Below are positions 61,522 through 64,000 of a DNA stretch of 64,000 nt, piece after piece (positions within the stretch are counted from its first letter, which is position 1; every line of letters begins with the position of its first letter). The notes under the pieces were generated by a model. That model was given only the letters and a program-made list of their open reading frames with translations. It did no database searches and was not told the DNA's origin. Location of the stretch: positions 27,430,715 to 27,494,714 of the forward strand of contig OX463829.1 of NCBI GenBank assembly GCA_949825045.1. The letters are read 5' to 3'. Made by a program: the position numbers and the translations under genes. The DNA comes from Argyresthia goedartella (Eukaryota; Arthropoda; Insecta; Lepidoptera; Argyresthiidae).

Positions 61522-63850
61522 ATGTCCCGAGCAAGCAAAATATTGGCTATGTTGGAGAAAAATCAGAAGGAAAATCTCGAAAATAACAACGAAAACTTCA
61601 ACGACGATTCCGACGATTGTTCAAGTGTTAATGAGGAAACGGATGATTCTGATAGAGATCCCAATTATGAAAATGCTAATAAAAAGCGTAAGATAAATCC
61701 AGTGGTTCCTCGTCGTCGGTCATTATCATCATCGAGTTCTTCGTCTTCTAGTTCAAGCTCCACCTCATCTACTTCATCGTCATCACAGGGCTCAAAATGT
61801 GAAGTTAGTCCGTCAACTCCGCAAGAACCACGTGAAGTCAGTCCGTCAACTCCGCAAGAACCACGTGCAGTCAGTCCGGCAACTCCACAAGAACCAAGTG
61901 CAGTCAGTCCGTCAACTCTTCAAGAATCACGTGCAGTCAGTCCGGCAACTCCACAAGAACCACGAGCAGTCAGTCCGTCAGTCCTACAAGATGTAAACAT
62001 GAATCAGCAAAACCAAAATGAAAACGCCAATAAAAAAAAACCTACTCGTAAAAGACTACGCGCAGAAGGGCAGTGGAAGCAAAATGTGACAAAATCTCTT
62101 CGAAACTCAGGATTATCATATCAGACAAAGTCCGGCCGAACCGTTCCAGAAAAAAACATTAAGGAAGGCTGTGGAGAACGCTGTAGACTCAAATGCAGTT
62201 CATTTGTGACAAATGAAAAAAGACAGGAATTATTTGATTCTTACTGGGCTTTGAAAGATTTAGAGAGACAGAGACAGTTTATTCATAAACATTTATATGT
62301 TATGCCCTATAGAAGTAAAATACCGTTATGTCAAAGCCCAAAAACTACGAAAAAACAATTATGCCTTCTACTTTGAAGTTGGAGGTTCATTGAAAAGAGT
62401 CTGTAAAAATATGTTCAAGAATACGCTGGACATTATTGACAGATCTATCAGAACTGTAACTGATAAGTCATCTGGAGGCTTTTTGGAAGAGGATCGAAGA
62501 GGAAAGCATAACAAGCATTATACCGTGGGCGAAACTATGAAAAATGACGTCAGGGATCACATTAAAGGAATACCAAAAATTGAGAGCCATTACTTGAGAG
62601 CACAAACTGTACGAGAATACATCGATGGAGGGAAAACTATAACTGATTTACATAGGGATTATGTGTCTCAGTGCAAAAAAGATGGTCGAAAATACGCAAA
62701 CTACGTCATTTACTCTCGCATATTTAACGAGGAATTTAACATTGGTTTCTTCGTGCCAAAGAAAGATAGATGCGAATTATGTGTAGCTCATGAAAATTCT
62801 AATTTGGAAGGTAAAGAAAAACTCCGGCAGAAATATGACGAGCACCAAGAAGAAAAGGTTTTATCTAGGGAAGAGAAAAATAAAGACAAGGAAGCTCTTA
62901 ATCGAAATAAAAACCTTATAGTGGTACCTCGTGGTGATGTCTCTGTATTTTACTATAAAAGTAAATTAAATAACATGAATTTTACAGTAAGTAAATTAAA
63001 ATCGGAAGAAGAAGGACGCAAAGGGAAGAAGGTAAGAAAGGAAAACAAAAAGACGGTAAGAAAGAGAAACAAAAAGACTAAATCGACAAGTGGTGACAAT
63101 GACGAGCTTCTAGTAAATCACAGCAATACTGACTGCTACTTTTGGCACGAAGGTGAAGGCAATCGAGGTGCAGATGAAATCGGTAGCTGCTTGCTTAAAT
63201 TCATAGAAAAAGAACTGAATAATCGTAAAGAAAACGAGCATATTGATATGATTTTCTACTCCGATAACTGTTGCGGCCAAAACAAAAATAAATATATTGT
63301 CGGAATATACATGTATGCGGTAATGAAATACCTTCAGTTAAATTCGATTACTCATAAATACTTAATAACAGGACACACTCAAAACGAAGGGGACTCGGTT
63401 CATTCGGTAATAGAAAAACAGATCAAACGCTCTTTAAAATCGGGTCCAATTTATGTTCCCAGTCAGTATATTCAGATAATTAAAGATGCAAGAAAAACTG
63501 GAGAACGGCTGAAAGTAAATGAGCTATCACACAAAGATTTCGTGTCACTGAAAAATTTGATTAATGATATGGGTATTACTACTTTCAATAAGATGAAGAT
63601 CTCGGAGGTGAAAACTATGAGTATTGCCAAAGATAGACCAAATATTCTTAGATACAAAACATCTTACAAAGACACCGAATGGTCAGAAGCTAATTTGCTA
63701 TCCCGAAACAAGAAACTGATCATTCCTGAGATGAAACACGCGTATGGAAGCAAGTTACAGAACAAGGAGAATAAAAAAAAAGATTTAATTAGTTTGCTAC
63801 ATCACAACCATATCCCAAGTTTTTATGCAGATTTCTTTAATAACTTGTAA
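61522..63850 (+). pseudogene. Gene P: DUF7869-type transposase-like, one frameshift
   Basis: From ATG 61522 (MSRASKILAMLEKNQ) frame 1 gives about 260 residues: an acidic stretch, a basic KKRK, a Ser run, an 11-residue VSPSTPQEP repeat, a basic patch and a Cys cluster (CGERCRLKC) followed by LFDSYWALKDLERQRQFI. Around 62296-62330 the homologous reading moves to frame 2: YAFYFEVGGSLKRVCKNMF, RRGKHNKHYT, FNEEFNIGFFVPKKDRCELC, a Lys-rich insert, CYFWHEGEGNRGADEIGSC, MIFYSDNCCGQNKNKY, LITGHTQNEGDSVH, to the stop at 63848-63850. Total about 776 residues, probably nuclear. The D-x-GQNKN and GH-x-D blocks suggest an RNase H/DDE-like fold (inference). One shift could be a true lesion or a sequencing error. 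Confidence 0.78.
61801..61995 (+). repeat. 33-bp coding minisatellite in gene P
   Basis: Nearly six in-frame copies of a 33-bp unit starting at 61801, 61834, 61867, 61900, 61933 and 61966, encoding the 11-residue Ser/Thr-Pro repeat (E/A)VSPSTPQEPR. Changes keep the frame, which suggests past selection for an open frame. Confidence 0.95.
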
Positions 63851-64000
63851 ATAGATTTAGCTTAGATAGAATAGCTTAAGAAGACAAAGTTAAGTGTTGA
63901 TTACCTATATAAAAAGAGAGAATAAGAGAGAGATGAGTGCTATAAAACAGTTTAAACGATTGTTGACTATAGTATAATACATTATTAGGTACTATGAAAC
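63851..64000. other. Gene P 3' flank
   Basis: No AATAAA signal is seen in these 150 bases. A GAGAGAATAAGAGAGAGATG purine run lies at 63917. The window ends before any terminal repeat could be checked. Confidence 0.5.

Noticed and set aside
61505..61696. 63-codon plus-strand ORF, and 61799-61996
   Set aside because: Out-of-frame shadows of gene P; the second is the minisatellite read in another frame.
62290..62335. Programmed ribosomal frameshift in gene P
   Set aside because: No convincing slippery heptamer with a following stem-loop; an indel is the simpler reading.

Overview
The window looks like nuclear DNA of a moth or butterfly (Lepidoptera). It is AT-rich, has spliced genes with AATAAA signals, and is packed with non-LTR retrotransposons (LINEs), tRNA-derived SINEs and short non-autonomous elements. 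One common short repeat begins GGGTTCCGTACCCGAAGG and ends near CACTTGGCCGGTTTT; I recall it from lepidopteran genomes. No bacterial operon, rRNA gene, CRISPR array or confident single-copy housekeeping gene was found.

Layout. 0-16 kb: 5'-truncated LINE fragments (1-1772, 3370-4304, 5050-6400, 15440-15960), SINEs and short dispersed repeats. 17.9-27.65 kb: a three-level nest. A decayed LINE (segments 17945-19876, 24697-25206 and 26501-27650) is split by a nearly complete opposite-strand LINE (19877-24696) and again by a truncated LINE (25207-26494). 28-31 kb: a second copy of a block first seen at 14.3 kb, now carrying an extra SINE, and a MITE-like inverted-repeat element. 31.6-33.7 kb (minus strand): a broken, intron-containing gene for a transposase-like protein (called gene M here). 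34-40 kb: SINEs, LINE tails, a 12-bp satellite and a very decayed LINE. 40.27-45.97 kb (minus strand): a full-length LINE with RNase H, probably I clade, bounded by a perfect 14-bp target-site duplication. 46-56.5 kb: mostly non-coding DNA with MITEs and repeats. 56.69-60.75 kb: a LINE with intact ORF2. 60.8-63.85 kb: a second gene of the same transposase-like family (gene P), with a predicted 5'-UTR intron.

How the parts relate. LINE reverse transcriptases copy their own RNA and also move SINEs, which explains the many 3'-anchored fragments with short tandem tails (TTTGAC, TTTTGAG, TTTGA, AAATG or TTA units). The most unusual content is the pair of diverged genes M and P. They share a Cys cluster, an EFNI-F-P-D-C-C block and an (S)D-x-C-x-GQNKN ... 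GH block. I associate this with the uncharacterised DUF7869-type family and infer an RNase H/DDE-like fold. Both copies are disrupted. Labels SINE-A to D and repeat R are mine. Clade names come from recognising motifs by eye, without a database search.
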